This document shows, piece by piece, positions 1 to 8,892 of a stretch of DNA of 54,891 nucleotides. The stretch comes from Pseudomonas sp. CBZ-4. Its GTDB lineage: Bacteria; Pseudomonadota; Gammaproteobacteria; Pseudomonadales; Pseudomonadaceae. The stretch is from positions 1-54,891 of the forward strand of contig NZ_ANNV01000113.1 in the NCBI RefSeq assembly GCF_000346755.1, written 5' to 3'. Under the pieces are notes generated by a model. The model searched no databases, was not told where the DNA came from, and saw only the letters and a list, made by a program, of their open reading frames with translations. Within the stretch, counting starts at the first letter, position 1; each line of letters opens with the position of its first letter. The position numbers and the translations under genes were made by a program.

Positions 1-27
1 CAGGAAAATATGGGCTGGCTGGCACAC

Positions 28-56
28 CGCTATCGCAGGCAAGCCAGCTCCCACAG
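28..56. repeat. REP half-element (class B), cut by window start
   Basis: The sequence reads as the right arm of a REPIN: CTATCGCAGGCAAGCCAGC followed by TCCCACAG. The same arm recurs at about 27133-27166, 51625-51648 and 41092-41115. The matching left arm is not present in the first 27 bases, so it lies outside the window or has decayed. It sits just downstream of the oxidoreductase gene that ends at 74. Confidence 0.8.
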
Positions 57-73
57 GGGTTCAGCGTAATGCT

Positions 74-1042
74 TCAGGGGCGGGGGGCGTAGGCAAACAC
101 GTCGGCGCGCATCTGGTGCGCATCCATCCCGGCCTCGACCAACGCATCCAGGGTGCCGTAGATCATCGCCGGTGAACCGCTGGCGTAGACGTGCACGGCC
201 TTGAGGTCGCTGATGTCTTCGCACACCGCTTCATGCAACAACCCGCAGCGCCCTTCCCAGCCGCACAGGTCGCTGACGACTTTGTGCAGGAACAGGTTGG
301 GCAGTTGCTGCCACTGGTCCCAGTGTTCGATTTCGTAGAAATCTTCCGGGCGCCGCACGCCCCAGTACAGGTGCACCGGGTGCTTGAAGCCGGAAGCGCG
401 GCAGTGTTCGATCAGGCTGTGCATCTGCGCCATGCCGGTGCCGGCGGCGATCAAGACCAGTGGCCCGTCCGGCAATTCGGCCAGGTGGGTGTCGCCAAAG
501 GGCAGTTCGATGCGCGCCATCTGGTCGCGCTGCAGTTGCGCCAGCAGGCTGCGGGCGCTGTCTTCGCGGGCCAGCACATGCAGTTCCAGCTCACGCCCGC
601 CGTGGGGCGCCGACGCCAGGGAGAACGCCGACTTCTCGCCATTGTCCCGCTCGATCATCAGGTATTGCCCGGCGTGGTAACGCACCGCCTTGCCGGCCGG
701 CGCGCGCAGGCGCACGCGCCACACGTCGCCACCGACGTCCACGCACTCGCTCAATTGGCACGACAACTTGCGCAACGGCAACTCTCCCGGTGCCAGCACG
801 CCATCCCACAGCACGATGCAATCTTCCAGCGGCTCGGCAATGCAAGTGTAGAACTCACCGTGGTCGCGCACCTCACCGGCTTGCTGCACCCGGCCTTCCA
901 CCAGCAGCGCGGCGCATATATGGCACACGCCGTTGCGACAGGCCTGGGGGCATTCGTAGCCCAGGCGCCGCGCGCCTTCGAGGATTCGCTCGCCGGGGAC
1001 CAGCTCCAGGATGGCGCCGGAAGGTTGCAGGGTTACACGCAT
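74..1042 (-). CDS. Ferredoxin-domain flavin reductase (CDP-6-deoxy-delta-3,4-glucoseen reductase-like)
   Basis: A 322-residue electron-transfer protein with an N-terminal plant-type [2Fe-2S] ferredoxin domain and a C-terminal FAD/NAD(P)H reductase module. The cluster ligands are visible as C35, C40, C43 and C67. The FAD-binding stretch reads SAFSLASAP, and the pyridine-nucleotide motif is LIAAGTGMA. I chose the ATG at 1042 because it overlaps the ubiD stop by one base (TGATG), which implies translational coupling; an in-frame ATG 24 bases upstream lies inside ubiD. Database names for this family refer to sugar deoxygenation, but no such pathway is nearby. E. coli ubiD is followed by the flavin reductase gene fre, so a role in supplying reduced flavin or electrons to the UbiD/UbiX system is a reasonable inference, not proven. 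Family membership is firm; the substrate is unknown. Confidence 0.85.
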   Translation of the reverse strand: MRVTLQPSGAILELVPGERILEGARRLGYECPQACRNGVCHICAALLVEGRVQQAGEVRDHGEFYTCIAEPLEDCIVLWDGVLAPGELPLRKLSCQLSECVDVGGDVWRVRLRAPAGKAVRYHAGQYLMIERDNGEKSAFSLASAPHGGRELELHVLAREDSARSLLAQLQRDQMARIELPFGDTHLAELPDGPLVLIAAGTGMAQMHSLIEHCRASGFKHPVHLYWGVRRPEDFYEIEHWDQWQQLPNLFLHKVVSDLCGWEGRCGLLHEAVCEDISDLKAVHVYASGSPAMIYGTLDALVEAGMDAHQMRADVFAYAPRP

Positions 1043-2508
1043 CAATCTATTCCCAATTCTTTCCACATGGCATCGACACGGGCCGTGACGGCTTCATCCT
1101 TGACGATCACCCGGCCCCACTCGCGGGTGGTTTCACCCGGCCACTTGTGCGTGGCGTCCAGGCCCATCTTCGAGCCCAGGCCCGACACCGGCGAGGCGAA
1201 GTCGAGGTAGTCGATCGGCGTGTTGTCGATCATCACCGTGTCGCGCTTGGGGTCCATGCGCGTGGTGATGGCCCAGATCACGTCGTTCCAGTCGCGGGCG
1301 TTGATATCGTCGTCGGTGACAATAACGAACTTGGTGTACATGAACTGTCGCAAAAACGACCACACACCGAGCATTACCCGCTTGGCATGGCCCGGGTACG
1401 ACTTCTTCATGGTCACGATGGCCATGCGGTACGAGCAGCCTTCGGGCGGCAGGTAGAAGTCGGTGATTTCCGGGAATTGCTTTTGCAGGATCGGCACGAA
1501 CACTTCGTTGAGCGCCACGCCAAGGATCGCCGGTTCATCCGGCGGACGGCCGGTGTAGGTGCTGTGGTAGATCGGCTTGATCCGGTGGGTGATGCGCTCG
1601 ACGGTGAACACCGGGAAGCTGTCCACTTCGTTGTAGTAACCGGTGTGGTCGCCGTACGGGCCTTCGTCGGCCATTTCGCCCGGGTGAATCACGCCTTCAA
1701 GGATGATTTCGGCGGTGGCCGGCACTTGCAGGTCGTTGCCACGGCACTTCACCAGCTCGGTGCGGTTGCCGCGCAGCAGGCCGGCGAAGGCGTACTCGGA
1801 CAGGCTGTCGGGCACCGGGGTTACGGCGCCGAGGATGGTGGCTGGATCGGCGCCCAGGGCCACGGAGACAGGGAACGGCTGGCCCGGATGCTTCTCGCAC
1901 CACTCACGGAAGTCCAGCGCGCCGCCACGGTGGCTCAGCCAGCGCATGATCACCTTGTTGCGGCCGATCACTTGCTGGCGGTAGATGCCGAGGTTCTGGC
2001 GGTCCTTGTTCGGGCCTTTGGTGACGGTCAGGCCCCAGGTGATCAGCGGGCCGACGTCGCCGGGCCAGCAGGTCTGCACCGGGAGCATGGCCAGGTCGAC
2101 GTCATCGCCTTCGATGACCACTTCCTGGCACACCGCGTCCTTGACCACCTTGGGCGCCATGGCAATGATCTTGCGGAAGATCGGCAGCTTCGACCAGGCA
2201 TCCTTCAAACCCTTGGGCGGCTCGGGTTCCTTGAGGAAGGCCAGCAGCTTGCCGATCTCGCGCAGTTCGCTGACCGATTCGGCGCCCATGCCAAAGGCCA
2301 CGCGCTCGGGCGTGCCGAACAGGTTGCCGAGCACCGGGATGTCATAGCCGGTCGGGTTTTCGAACAGCAGCGCCGGGCCCTTGTTGCGCAGGGTGCGGTC
2401 GCAAATCTCAGTCATTTCCAGGACCGGGGACACCGGCATCTGGATACGTTTCAACTCTCCGCGCTGCTCAAGTTGCTGCACGAAATCCCGAAGATCCTTG
2501 AATTTCAT
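1042..2508 (-). CDS. ubiD: 4-hydroxy-3-polyprenylbenzoate decarboxylase UbiD
   Basis: A 488-residue member of the UbiD decarboxylase family (E. coli UbiD is 497), which uses prenylated FMN to decarboxylate 3-polyprenyl-4-hydroxybenzoate in ubiquinone synthesis. The protein begins [15 protein letters not shown], the standard UbiD start, and continues with conserved blocks such as [14 protein letters not shown] and [11 protein letters not shown]. An open frame runs upstream of 2508 but has no family similarity, so the ATG at 2508 is preferred. It lies downstream of rho, from which it is separated by a strong hairpin terminator, so it needs its own promoter. It is coupled to the reductase gene downstream through a TGATG overlap. 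The cofactor-making enzyme UbiX is not in the window. Confidence 0.95.
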   Translation of the reverse strand: MKFKDLRDFVQQLEQRGELKRIQMPVSPVLEMTEICDRTLRNKGPALLFENPTGYDIPVLGNLFGTPERVAFGMGAESVSELREIGKLLAFLKEPEPPKGLKDAWSKLPIFRKIIAMAPKVVKDAVCQEVVIEGDDVDLAMLPVQTCWPGDVGPLITWGLTVTKGPNKDRQNLGIYRQQVIGRNKVIMRWLSHRGGALDFREWCEKHPGQPFPVSVALGADPATILGAVTPVPDSLSEYAFAGLLRGNRTELVKCRGNDLQVPATAEIILEGVIHPGEMADEGPYGDHTGYYNEVDSFPVFTVERITHRIKPIYHSTYTGRPPDEPAILGVALNEVFVPILQKQFPEITDFYLPPEGCSYRMAIVTMKKSYPGHAKRVMLGVWSFLRQFMYTKFVIVTDDDINARDWNDVIWAITTRMDPKRDTVMIDNTPIDYLDFASPVSGLGSKMGLDATHKWPGETTREWGRVIVKDEAVTARVDAMWKELGID

Positions 2509-2590
2509 TAACCATGCCACCCGTAAAATAGGCGTACATCCTACCTGCTCCGAGGGGCATTTGGCTGCCGGGCGCTGAAAAAGCGGGCGC

Positions 2591-2620
2591 AAAAAAAATG
2601 GCGCCCCTGAGGGCGCCATT
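2591..2620 (-). terminator. Rho-independent terminator after rho
   Basis: Read on the minus strand, AATGGCGCCC pairs with GGGCGCCATT around a TCAG loop, followed by eight T. It lies 22 bases beyond the rho stop codon and separates rho from ubiD. Confidence 0.9.
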
Positions 2621-2642
2621 CTTTCGGACCTGAAACGCGGTA

Positions 2643-3902
2643 TTACTTGCGCTTCATCGACAGGAAGAACTCGTCGTTGGTCTTGGTGGTTTTCAGCTTG
2701 TCGACCAGGAACTCGATGGCGGCGACTTCGTCCATCGGGTGCAGCAGCTTGCGCAGGATCCACATGCGCTGCAGTTCGTCGTCGGCGGTCAGCAACTCTT
2801 CGCGGCGGGTGCCGGAACGGTTGATGTTGATCGCCGGGAACACGCGTTTTTCCGCGATGCGACGGTCCAGGGGCAGTTCCATGTTGCCGGTACCCTTGAA
2901 CTCTTCGTAGATCACTTCGTCCATCTTCGAACCGGTTTCAACCAGTGCGGTGGCGATAATGGTCAGCGAGCCGCCTTCTTCGATGTTTCGCGCGGCGCCG
3001 AAGAAACGCTTCGGTTTCTCCAGGGCGTGGGCATCGACACCACCGGTCAATACCTTGCCGGAGCTCGGGATCACGGTGTTGTAGGCACGGGCCAGACGGG
3101 TGATGGAGTCGAGCAGGATCACCACGTCTTTCTTGTGTTCGACCAGGCGCTTAGCCTTCTCGATCACCATTTCGGCAACCTGCACGTGGCGGGTTGGCGG
3201 CTCATCGAACGTCGAGGCAACCACTTCGCCGCGCACGGTGCGCTGCATTTCGGTCACTTCTTCCGGACGTTCATCGATCAGCAATACGATCAGGTGAACT
3301 TCAGGATTGTTACGTGCGATGTTCGCTGCAATGTTCTGCAGCATGATGGTCTTACCGGCTTTCGGCGGTGCGACGATCAGGCCACGCTGGCCCTTGCCGA
3401 TCGGCGCGCACAGGTCGATCACACGGCCGGTCAAGTCTTCGGTGGAACCGTTGCCGGCTTCCATCTTCATGCGCACGGTCGGGAACAGCGGCGTCAGGTT
3501 CTCGAAGAGAATCTTGTTCTTCGCGTTCTCGGGACGATCGAAGTTGATCGTGTCGACCTTGAGCAGGGCGAAATAACGCTCGCCTTCCTTTGGAGGGCGG
3601 ATCTTGCCAACGATGGTGTCACCGGTGCGCAAGTTGAAGCGACGGATCTGGCTCGGCGAGACGTAAATGTCGTCTGGGCCGGCGAGATAGGAGGCGTCAG
3701 CAGAGCGGAGGAAGCCGAAGCCGTCCTGGAGAATCTCCAGCACGCCATCACCGGAGATTTCCTCGCCGCTTTTCGCGTGCTTTTTCAGCAGGGAGAAAAT
3801 CACGTCCTGCTTGCGCGAACGGGCCATATTTTCTATGCCCATTTCTTCGGCCAGCTGGAGCAGGTCGGTAATCGGCTTTTGCTTGAGTTCAGTCAGATTC
3901 AT
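2643..3902 (-). CDS. rho: Transcription termination factor Rho
   Basis: A 419-residue hexameric RNA helicase, the same length as E. coli Rho, that ends transcription at untranslated RNA. The N-terminal helical domain starts [15 protein letters not shown]. The cold-shock-like RNA-binding domain follows at about residues 50-115, with GFGFLRS visible. The ATPase domain carries the Walker A sequence APPKAGKT near residue 180 and the Walker B region [16 protein letters not shown]. The protein is full length. It is transcribed away from trxA, in the same direction, after the trxA terminator. A 196-base leader with a small hairpin precedes it, which suits the autogenous control known for rho genes, although no specific attenuation site was proven here. 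Confidence 0.98.
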   Translation of the reverse strand: MNLTELKQKPITDLLQLAEEMGIENMARSRKQDVIFSLLKKHAKSGEEISGDGVLEILQDGFGFLRSADASYLAGPDDIYVSPSQIRRFNLRTGDTIVGKIRPPKEGERYFALLKVDTINFDRPENAKNKILFENLTPLFPTVRMKMEAGNGSTEDLTGRVIDLCAPIGKGQRGLIVAPPKAGKTIMLQNIAANIARNNPEVHLIVLLIDERPEEVTEMQRTVRGEVVASTFDEPPTRHVQVAEMVIEKAKRLVEHKKDVVILLDSITRLARAYNTVIPSSGKVLTGGVDAHALEKPKRFFGAARNIEEGGSLTIIATALVETGSKMDEVIYEEFKGTGNMELPLDRRIAEKRVFPAININRSGTRREELLTADDELQRMWILRKLLHPMDEVAAIEFLVDKLKTTKTNDEFFLSMKRK

Positions 3903-3936
3903 ATAGGAATGACGTAATCATTTATGGAGGGGGGAA

Positions 3937-3955
3937 ATTAAGCTTTTGGCTTAAT
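3937..3955 (-). promoter_or_regulatory. Hairpin in the rho leader
   Basis: A perfect 7-bp inverted repeat, ATTAAGC with GCTTAAT around a five-base loop, stands 34 bases upstream of the rho ATG and is followed on the minus strand by a pyrimidine tract. The leader from 3903 to 4098 holds no other gene that I can support. The hairpin could take part in autoregulation of rho; that is inference. Confidence 0.35.
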
Positions 3956-4098
3956 GAGGCCGCGCCGCAGAGAAGGCGACAGGATCGCGTACTAATCGAA
4001 AAGGAGTGCGTCGGCGACGGCATGCAGGGGGCAGTGGAGAAACCAGTGCGGGGCCGAATGTATCACCTGAGTTTCGGAGCGTCTAGCCCTGTTTCACG

Positions 4099-4127
4099 AA
4101 AAAGCCCCGCAATTTGCGGGGCTTTTT
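4099..4127 (-). terminator. Terminator after trxA
   Basis: AAAGCCCCGCAA pairs with TTGCGGGGCTTT around a short loop, with T-runs on both strands. It lies ten bases beyond the trxA stop at 4137 and before the rho leader, so it mainly ends trxA transcription. Confidence 0.9.
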
Positions 4128-4136
4128 TGACGACGT

Positions 4137-4466
4137 TTAGATGTTCGCGTCGAGGAAAGCTTGCAGCTGGGACTTCGACAGTGCGCCTACTTTAGTGGCT
4201 GCAACGTCACCATCCTTGAACAGCATCAGCGTCGGGATACCACGCACGCCGTGCTTGGCCGGGGTTTCCTGGTTGTCGTCGATGTTCAGCTTGGCAATGG
4301 TCAGTTTGCCTTCGTAAGCAGTAGCAATGTCGTCCAGAACAGGCGCGATCATTTTGCAAGGGCCGCACCATTCAGCCCAGTAGTCAACCAGCACCGGGCC
4401 AGCAGCCTTGAGTACTTCGGCCTCAAAGGTCGCGTCGGTGACGTGCTTGATAAGATCGTTGCTCAT
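4137..4466 (-). CDS. trxA: Thioredoxin 1
   Basis: A 109-residue thioredoxin, the general cytoplasmic disulfide reductant kept reduced by thioredoxin reductase. The active site WCGPC is at residues 33-37 with redox cysteines C34 and C37, and the conserved cis-proline loop reads GIPTL. The start at 4466 gives the usual MSND N-terminus and has GGAGA eight bases upstream. Earlier in-frame ATGs near 4508 would add residues unlike the family. The order trxA then rho is also seen in P. aeruginosa. In that species ppx follows directly on the other side; here an accessory block intervenes. Confidence 0.97.
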   Translation of the reverse strand: MSNDLIKHVTDATFEAEVLKAAGPVLVDYWAEWCGPCKMIAPVLDDIATAYEGKLTIAKLNIDDNQETPAKHGVRGIPTLMLFKDGDVAATKVGALSKSQLQAFLDANI

Positions 4467-4503
4467 GGATGTCTCCGGTTTGTAAGCAAAAAAAACGTGG
4501 CCC

Positions 4504-4532
4504 ATCATAGCCGCCCTTCCACCGTTCAGGAA
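4504..4532 (-). promoter_or_regulatory. Possible trxA promoter
   Basis: On the minus strand TTCCTG and TATGAT are separated by 17 bases, about 40 bases upstream of the trxA start. The -10 element is good and the -35 is weak, so this is a candidate only. Confidence 0.35.
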
Positions 4533-4574
4533 GCCGCCTCTGATTGAGTCTTGCTATGACCGGTATAGCCCAAC

Positions 4575-5270
4575 TCAAGGCGCTACGGGCGTGACGAAGG
4601 CAATCCCGGTGCGCAGCGCGGCATTGCGCACGTGCTCCTGCATGGTTTTCTGCGCCGCGGCACTGGCACGCCGGGCCAGGGCGCGCAGGATCTTGCGATG
4701 TTCCTGCCAGGTTTCCATGGCCCGTTCCGGCCGGATGAACGGTAGTTTCTGGCTCTCCAGGAACACCTCCGCACTGGCGCTGAGGATGCTCACCATCGCC
4801 TGGTTGCCGCTGGCCAGCAGGATGCGCTGGTGGAATTCGAAGTCCAGCCGTGCCGCCGCGTCAAAATCGCCGGCCTTGAGCACCTTGCGCATCGCCTCGA
4901 CATTGTCCTCAAGGCTGTCCAGCTCAGCCGTGCTCAGCGTCACCGCCGCCAGCCCCGCCGCAAAACCTTCAAGGGCATAGCGCAGCTGGAAGATATCCAG
5001 CGGCGTGGCCTGCGCGGCGAAGGGCCAGGCAAACCCCGGCGCCTCCTCCGCTGCCTGTACAAACACGCCTTTGCCCGGCTGCACGCTGACCACGCCCAAG
5101 GCGCTCAATGACGACAGCGCCTCGCGCAACGACGCCCGGCTCACGCCCAGTTGCACCGCCAGATCGCGCTGGGAGGGCAACGCATCGCCCGGGCCGAAGC
5201 CTTGTTCCTTGATCAGTTTGCGGATGGCCTGCAGGGCCGCTTCCGGTACGGCTTGGGCGATGGTATTCAT
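4575..5270 (-). CDS. GntR/FadR-family transcriptional regulator
   Basis: A 231-residue DNA-binding repressor or activator of the FadR subfamily. The winged helix-turn-helix lies in residues 1-75, with the typical block ALPSQRDLAVQLGVSRASLR. A helical ligand-binding FCD domain follows, from about residue 90 to 225, and contains the metal/ligand region EFHQRILLASGN. The start at 5270 opens the usual N-terminus; a longer frame upstream extends into intergenic DNA. It is divergent from an amino acid ABC transporter operon whose first gene begins at 5533, so it probably controls that operon in response to the transported compound or a product of it. Which compound is not visible from sequence. Confidence 0.88.
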   Translation of the reverse strand: MNTIAQAVPEAALQAIRKLIKEQGFGPGDALPSQRDLAVQLGVSRASLREALSSLSALGVVSVQPGKGVFVQAAEEAPGFAWPFAAQATPLDIFQLRYALEGFAAGLAAVTLSTAELDSLEDNVEAMRKVLKAGDFDAAARLDFEFHQRILLASGNQAMVSILSASAEVFLESQKLPFIRPERAMETWQEHRKILRALARRASAAAQKTMQEHVRNAALRTGIAFVTPVAP

Positions 5271-5290
5271 AAAAAACTCAAGGTTCCGGT

Positions 5291-5308
5291 CAACTGAGTG
5301 GCTAGTTG
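5291..5308. promoter_or_regulatory. Candidate GntR operator
   Basis: An inverted repeat, CAACT and AGTTG spaced by eight bases, lies 20 bases upstream of the regulator gene, in the 262-base region shared with the divergent transporter. Its position suits a GntR-family site. The match is short and could be chance. Confidence 0.3.
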
Positions 5309-5532
5309 TAAAGCTATTCGCAGCGGGCGGCAAGCCACGCCCCAAAGGGGCTCGCAGGGTTTTGGCGGCGCTCGAAAAGAGTGCGAAAAATGCAGCCACT
5401 GTTCAGACCAGTAAGACCACCGCAACGCAACAAACCCCTGGGTTCCAGCTAATCCCACACGTCATGGCATGGGCTGTGCAATCACCCCATGAGTCAAATC
5501 CAGAACATTCCTTCGCCCCTCGGAGAGTTGCC

Positions 5533-6318
5533 ATGACCAAGCGCTACAGCGCCCTGCTCACTGCCCTGTTTGCCAGCCTGATGCTGGGCCAGGCACCCGC
5601 CCAGGCCAATGGTCTGGACGATATCGTCGCCCGTGGCACCCTCAAGGTCGCCGTGCCCCAGGATTTCCCGCCGTTCGGCTCGGTCGGCCCGGACATGAAA
5701 CCGCGCGGCCTGGACATCGACACCGCCAAGCTGTTGGCCGAACAGCTCAAGGTCAAGCTGGAACTGACGCCGGTGAACAGCACCAACCGCATTCCGTTCC
5801 TGACCACCGGCAAGGTCGACCTGGTGATCTCCAGCCTGGGCAAGAACGCCGAGCGGGAAAAGGTCATCGACTTCTCCAAGGCCTACGCGCCGTTCTACCT
5901 GGCGGTGTTCGGCCCGCCTGATGCGCCTGTCACCGGCCTCGACGACCTCAAGGGCAAGACCATCAGCGTGACCCGTGGCGCCATCGAAGACATCGAGCTG
6001 ACCGCCGTCGCCCCCAAGGAAGCCACGATCAAGCGCTTCGAAGACAACAACTCCACCATCGCCGCCTACCTCGCCGGCCAGGTCGACCTGATCGCCAGCG
6101 GCAACGTGGTGATGGTGGCGATCAGCGAACGCAGCCCGAAACGCGTGCCGGCACTGAAAGTGAAACTCAAGGACTCGCCGGTGTACGTGGGCGTGAACAA
6201 GAACGAGCCGGCGCTGCTGGAGAAGGTCAATCAAATCCTCGTTGCAGCCAAGGCCGACGGCAGCCTGGAAAAGAACGCGCTGCAATGGCTCAAAGAGCCA
6301 CTGCCGGCTGACCTCTGA
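5533..6318 (+). CDS. Amino acid ABC transporter, periplasmic substrate-binding protein
   Basis: A 261-residue family 3 solute-binding protein that captures a polar amino acid or related solute in the periplasm. A signal peptide ends at about residue 25 (APAQA). The mature part starts with LDDIVARGTLKVAV, typical of the family. The downstream block REKVIDFSKAYAPFYLAVF is the conserved region that carries the carboxylate-binding site. The ATG at 5533 has CGGAGAG a few bases upstream; an in-frame ATG further 5' would place the signal peptide internally. It is the first gene of a four-gene operon with two permeases and an ATPase. The substrate cannot be named from sequence. Confidence 0.92.
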   Translation: MTKRYSALLTALFASLMLGQAPAQANGLDDIVARGTLKVAVPQDFPPFGSVGPDMKPRGLDIDTAKLLAEQLKVKLELTPVNSTNRIPFLTTGKVDLVISSLGKNAEREKVIDFSKAYAPFYLAVFGPPDAPVTGLDDLKGKTISVTRGAIEDIELTAVAPKEATIKRFEDNNSTIAAYLAGQVDLIASGNVVMVAISERSPKRVPALKVKLKDSPVYVGVNKNEPALLEKVNQILVAAKADGSLEKNALQWLKEPLPADL

Positions 6319-6332
6319 GGCGGAGCTGACCC

Positions 6333-7001
6333 ATGGCCTATCAATTCGACTTTGTGCCCGTGCTGGCCAATACCGACCTGCTGTTGCGCGGCGCACTGTT
6401 CACTCTTGAGCTGACAGCCATCGGCGCCATCCTCGGCGTGGCCCTGGGCACTGTCGGCGCCGTGGTACGGGCGTGGAAGATCCAGCCGTTCGCCTGGTTC
6501 TTCGGGGTGTACGTCGAGTTGATCCGCAACACGCCGTTCCTGGTGCAGCTGTTTTTCATCTTCTTCGGCCTGCCGTCCCTGGGGCTGAAGATTACCGAGT
6601 GGCAAGCCGCCGTGCTGGCGATGGTGATCAACCTCGGCGCCTACTCCACCGAGATCATCCGCGCCGGCATCCAGGCCATCCCGCGCGGGCAGCTGGAAGC
6701 CGCGGCGGCGCTGGCGATGACACGCTTCGAAGCCTTCCGCCATGTGGTGCTGCTGCCAGCGCTGGGCAAGGTGTGGCCGGCCCTGAGCAGCCAGATCATC
6801 ATCGTGATGCTCGGCTCGGCGGTGTGCTCACAGATCGCCACCGAAGAGCTGAGCTTTGCCGCCAACTTTATCCAGTCGCGCAACTTCCGCGCCTTTGAAA
6901 CCTACGCCCTGACCACCTTGGTGTACCTGTGCATGGCGCTGATGATTCGCCAACTGCTCAACTGGATCGGCCGCCGCTTCGTGATGAGGAATAGCCGATG
7001 A
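6333..7001 (+). CDS. Amino acid ABC transporter permease 1
   Basis: A 222-residue inner-membrane permease of the HisM/HisQ type with about five membrane helices. The N-terminal segment includes the conserved ELIRNTPFLVQLFFIFFGLP block, and the EAA loop, which contacts the ATPase, reads EAAAALAMTRFEAF. It starts 14 bases after the binding protein and overlaps the next permease by ATGA at 6998-7001, so the two membrane subunits are translationally coupled and probably form a heterodimer. Confidence 0.92.
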   Translation: MAYQFDFVPVLANTDLLLRGALFTLELTAIGAILGVALGTVGAVVRAWKIQPFAWFFGVYVELIRNTPFLVQLFFIFFGLPSLGLKITEWQAAVLAMVINLGAYSTEIIRAGIQAIPRGQLEAAAALAMTRFEAFRHVVLLPALGKVWPALSSQIIIVMLGSAVCSQIATEELSFAANFIQSRNFRAFETYALTTLVYLCMALMIRQLLNWIGRRFVMRNSR

Positions 7002-7648
7002 GTGATTTTTCGTTCTGGGACATCGTGCGCAACCTGCTCACCGGCCTGCAATGGACGCTGTTGCTGTCGCTCGTGGCGTTTATCGGCGGCGGCGTGATCG
7101 GCTTGCTGGTGATGACCATGCGCATCAGCCGCAAGTCCTTTGCGCGCAACCTCGCACGCACCTATATCGAACTGTTCCAGGGCACGCCGCTGCTGATGCA
7201 GCTGTTCCTGGTGTTTTTCGGCATCGCCCTGCTCGGTGTGGATATCTCGCCGTGGCTCGCCGCCGCGATTGCCCTGACCCTGTTTACCAGCGCCTACCTC
7301 GCCGAAATCTGGCGCGGCTGCGTCGATTCCATCGCCCACGGGCAATGGGAAGCCTCGGCCAGCCTGGCGCTGAACCCGCTGGAACAGCTGCGCTACGTGA
7401 TCCTGCCCCAGGCCCTGCGCATTGCCGTGGCACCCACTGTGGGTTTCTCGGTGCAGGTGGTCAAAGGCACCGCCGTGACCTCGATCATCGGCTTCACCGA
7501 ACTGACCAAGACCGGCGGCATGCTCGCCAACGCCACCTTCGAGCCCTTCATGGTCTACGGCCTGGTGGCCCTTGGTTACTTTTTGCTCTGCTACCCCTTG
7601 TCCCTCAGTGCGCGCTACCTGGAAAGGAGACTGCATGCCTCTGCTTAG
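6998..7648 (+). CDS. Amino acid ABC transporter permease 2
   Basis: A 216-residue second permease of the same family, with the conserved block ELFQGTPLLMQLFLVFFG and an EAA-type loop (WEASASLALNPLEQLRYV). It starts inside the stop of the upstream permease (ATGA). Its end overlaps the start of the ATPase gene by 14 bases, which keeps subunit amounts matched. With the first permease it forms the membrane channel of the importer. Confidence 0.92.
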   Translation: MSDFSFWDIVRNLLTGLQWTLLLSLVAFIGGGVIGLLVMTMRISRKSFARNLARTYIELFQGTPLLMQLFLVFFGIALLGVDISPWLAAAIALTLFTSAYLAEIWRGCVDSIAHGQWEASASLALNPLEQLRYVILPQALRIAVAPTVGFSVQVVKGTAVTSIIGFTELTKTGGMLANATFEPFMVYGLVALGYFLLCYPLSLSARYLERRLHASA

Positions 7649-8372
7649 AATTTCCGCCCTGCATAAGTATTACGGCGATCACCATGTGCTCAAAGGTATC
7701 GACCTGACCGTTGAAGAAGGCCAGGTGGTGGCGATCATCGGCCGCAGTGGCTCGGGCAAGTCCACCTTGCTGCGCACCCTCAATGGCCTGGAATCGATCA
7801 ACGACGGCGTGATCGAAGTCGACGGCGAATACCTCGACGCCGCCCGCGCCGACCTGCGCAGCCTGCGGCAGAAAGTCGGCATGGTGTTCCAGCAGTTCAA
7901 CCTGTTCCCGCACCTGACCGTCGGCGAAAACGTCATGCTCGCGCCGCAAGTCGTACAGAAAGTGCCCAAGGCCAAGGCCGCCCAGTTGGCCAAGCAAATG
8001 CTGGAGCGCGTAGGGCTGGGCGAGAAGTTCGACGCTTTCCCTGATCGCCTGTCCGGTGGCCAGCAGCAACGTGTTGCCATCGCCCGCGCCCTGGCCATGT
8101 CGCCCAAGGTGCTGCTGTGCGACGAAATCACCTCGGCCCTGGACCCGGAACTGGTCAATGAGGTGCTCAGTGTGGTGCGCCAGTTGGCCCAGGACGGCAT
8201 GACCCTGATCATGGTCACCCACGAAATGCGCTTCGCCCGGGAAGTCGGCGACAAGCTGGTGTTCATGCACCAAGGCAAGGTGCATGAAGTGGGGGACCCC
8301 AAGGTGTTGTTCGCCAACCCGCAAACCGCCGAGTTGGCCAACTTCATCGGCTCTACGGAGCCGCCGGGCTGA
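7635..8372 (+). CDS. Amino acid ABC transporter ATP-binding protein
   Basis: A 245-residue ATPase that drives the importer. Walker A is GRSGSGKST near residue 40, the Q-loop is FQQFNLFPH, the signature is LSGGQQQR, Walker B is LLCDEITSALDPE and the switch histidine is in MVTHEM. The ATG at 7635 follows a strong GGAAAGGAGA ribosome site that lies inside the permease gene. The last 20 bases overlap the end of the convergent fimbrial gene (8353-8892). Confidence 0.94.
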   Translation: MPLLRISALHKYYGDHHVLKGIDLTVEEGQVVAIIGRSGSGKSTLLRTLNGLESINDGVIEVDGEYLDAARADLRSLRQKVGMVFQQFNLFPHLTVGENVMLAPQVVQKVPKAKAAQLAKQMLERVGLGEKFDAFPDRLSGGQQQRVAIARALAMSPKVLLCDEITSALDPELVNEVLSVVRQLAQDGMTLIMVTHEMRFAREVGDKLVFMHQGKVHEVGDPKVLFANPQTAELANFIGSTEPPG

Positions 8373-8892
8373 CCAGCTCGAACGTACCCTGCCCTTCCAG
8401 CCGCTCTTCATTGCGTACCTGTAGGGCAGCGGACGGCAGGGTGGTTTCGACCTCGACCTGAGCGCTCAATCGCTGCCCCGTCACCGGGGCTCCAGCGGCC
8501 CGGGCCACCAGGATCTGGCCTGGCAACAGTTCACCGCTGGCCGTCTCACCGGGCAGATGGGCCACCTGCCACTCAACGGTGCGCCCATCCACCTGAGCGT
8601 GCTTGAGCCTCAGATGGAAACGCCCGTGGCGACCGAACAAAAAACCTCTGCCGTCTGCCGCCCCGATGAACCGCAACGCCATTGCCGCAGGCGCTGCGCA
8701 GGTTACGTTCAACTGCACCGTGCGAGTGCCAAGCGCCAGGTTGGGCTTCTCGACCAGCGCTTCCCGATGGATAACACCATAGTCGATGCGCGGCTGGCTC
8801 ACGGTCAACCGGCAATTCTCGGCGTGCACCCCCGGCGCTGTCACCATCGCAAAGAACAGCACAAAGCCCATACGCTTCAGGTTACCGACCAT
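8353..8892 (-). CDS. Fimbrial accessory/tip subunit (DUF1120-like)
   Basis: A 179-residue secreted protein, the last gene of a chaperone-usher fimbrial operon. A signal peptide ends near residue 26 (VHAENCRL). A single beta-rich domain with two cysteines follows (NCRL and NVTCAA), the pattern of pilin-like or DUF1120 subunits. I chose the ATG at 8892 because it overlaps the usher stop by 11 bases. It resembles the subunit at 12194-12856 in layout (Cys after the signal peptide, YGxI motif, NVTC), so it is probably a minor or tip subunit. No lectin domain can be recognised. Confidence 0.75.
   Translation of the reverse strand: MVGNLKRMGFVLFFAMVTAPGVHAENCRLTVSQPRIDYGVIHREALVEKPNLALGTRTVQLNVTCAAPAAMALRFIGAADGRGFLFGRHGRFHLRLKHAQVDGRTVEWQVAHLPGETASGELLPGQILVARAAGAPVTGQRLSAQVEVETTLPSAALQVRNEERLEGQGTFELVSPAAP

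Noticed and set aside
5005..5532. A longer start for the amino acid-binding protein
   Set aside because: It would put the signal peptide at residue 177 and overlap the divergent regulator; the ATG at 5533 has a ribosome site.
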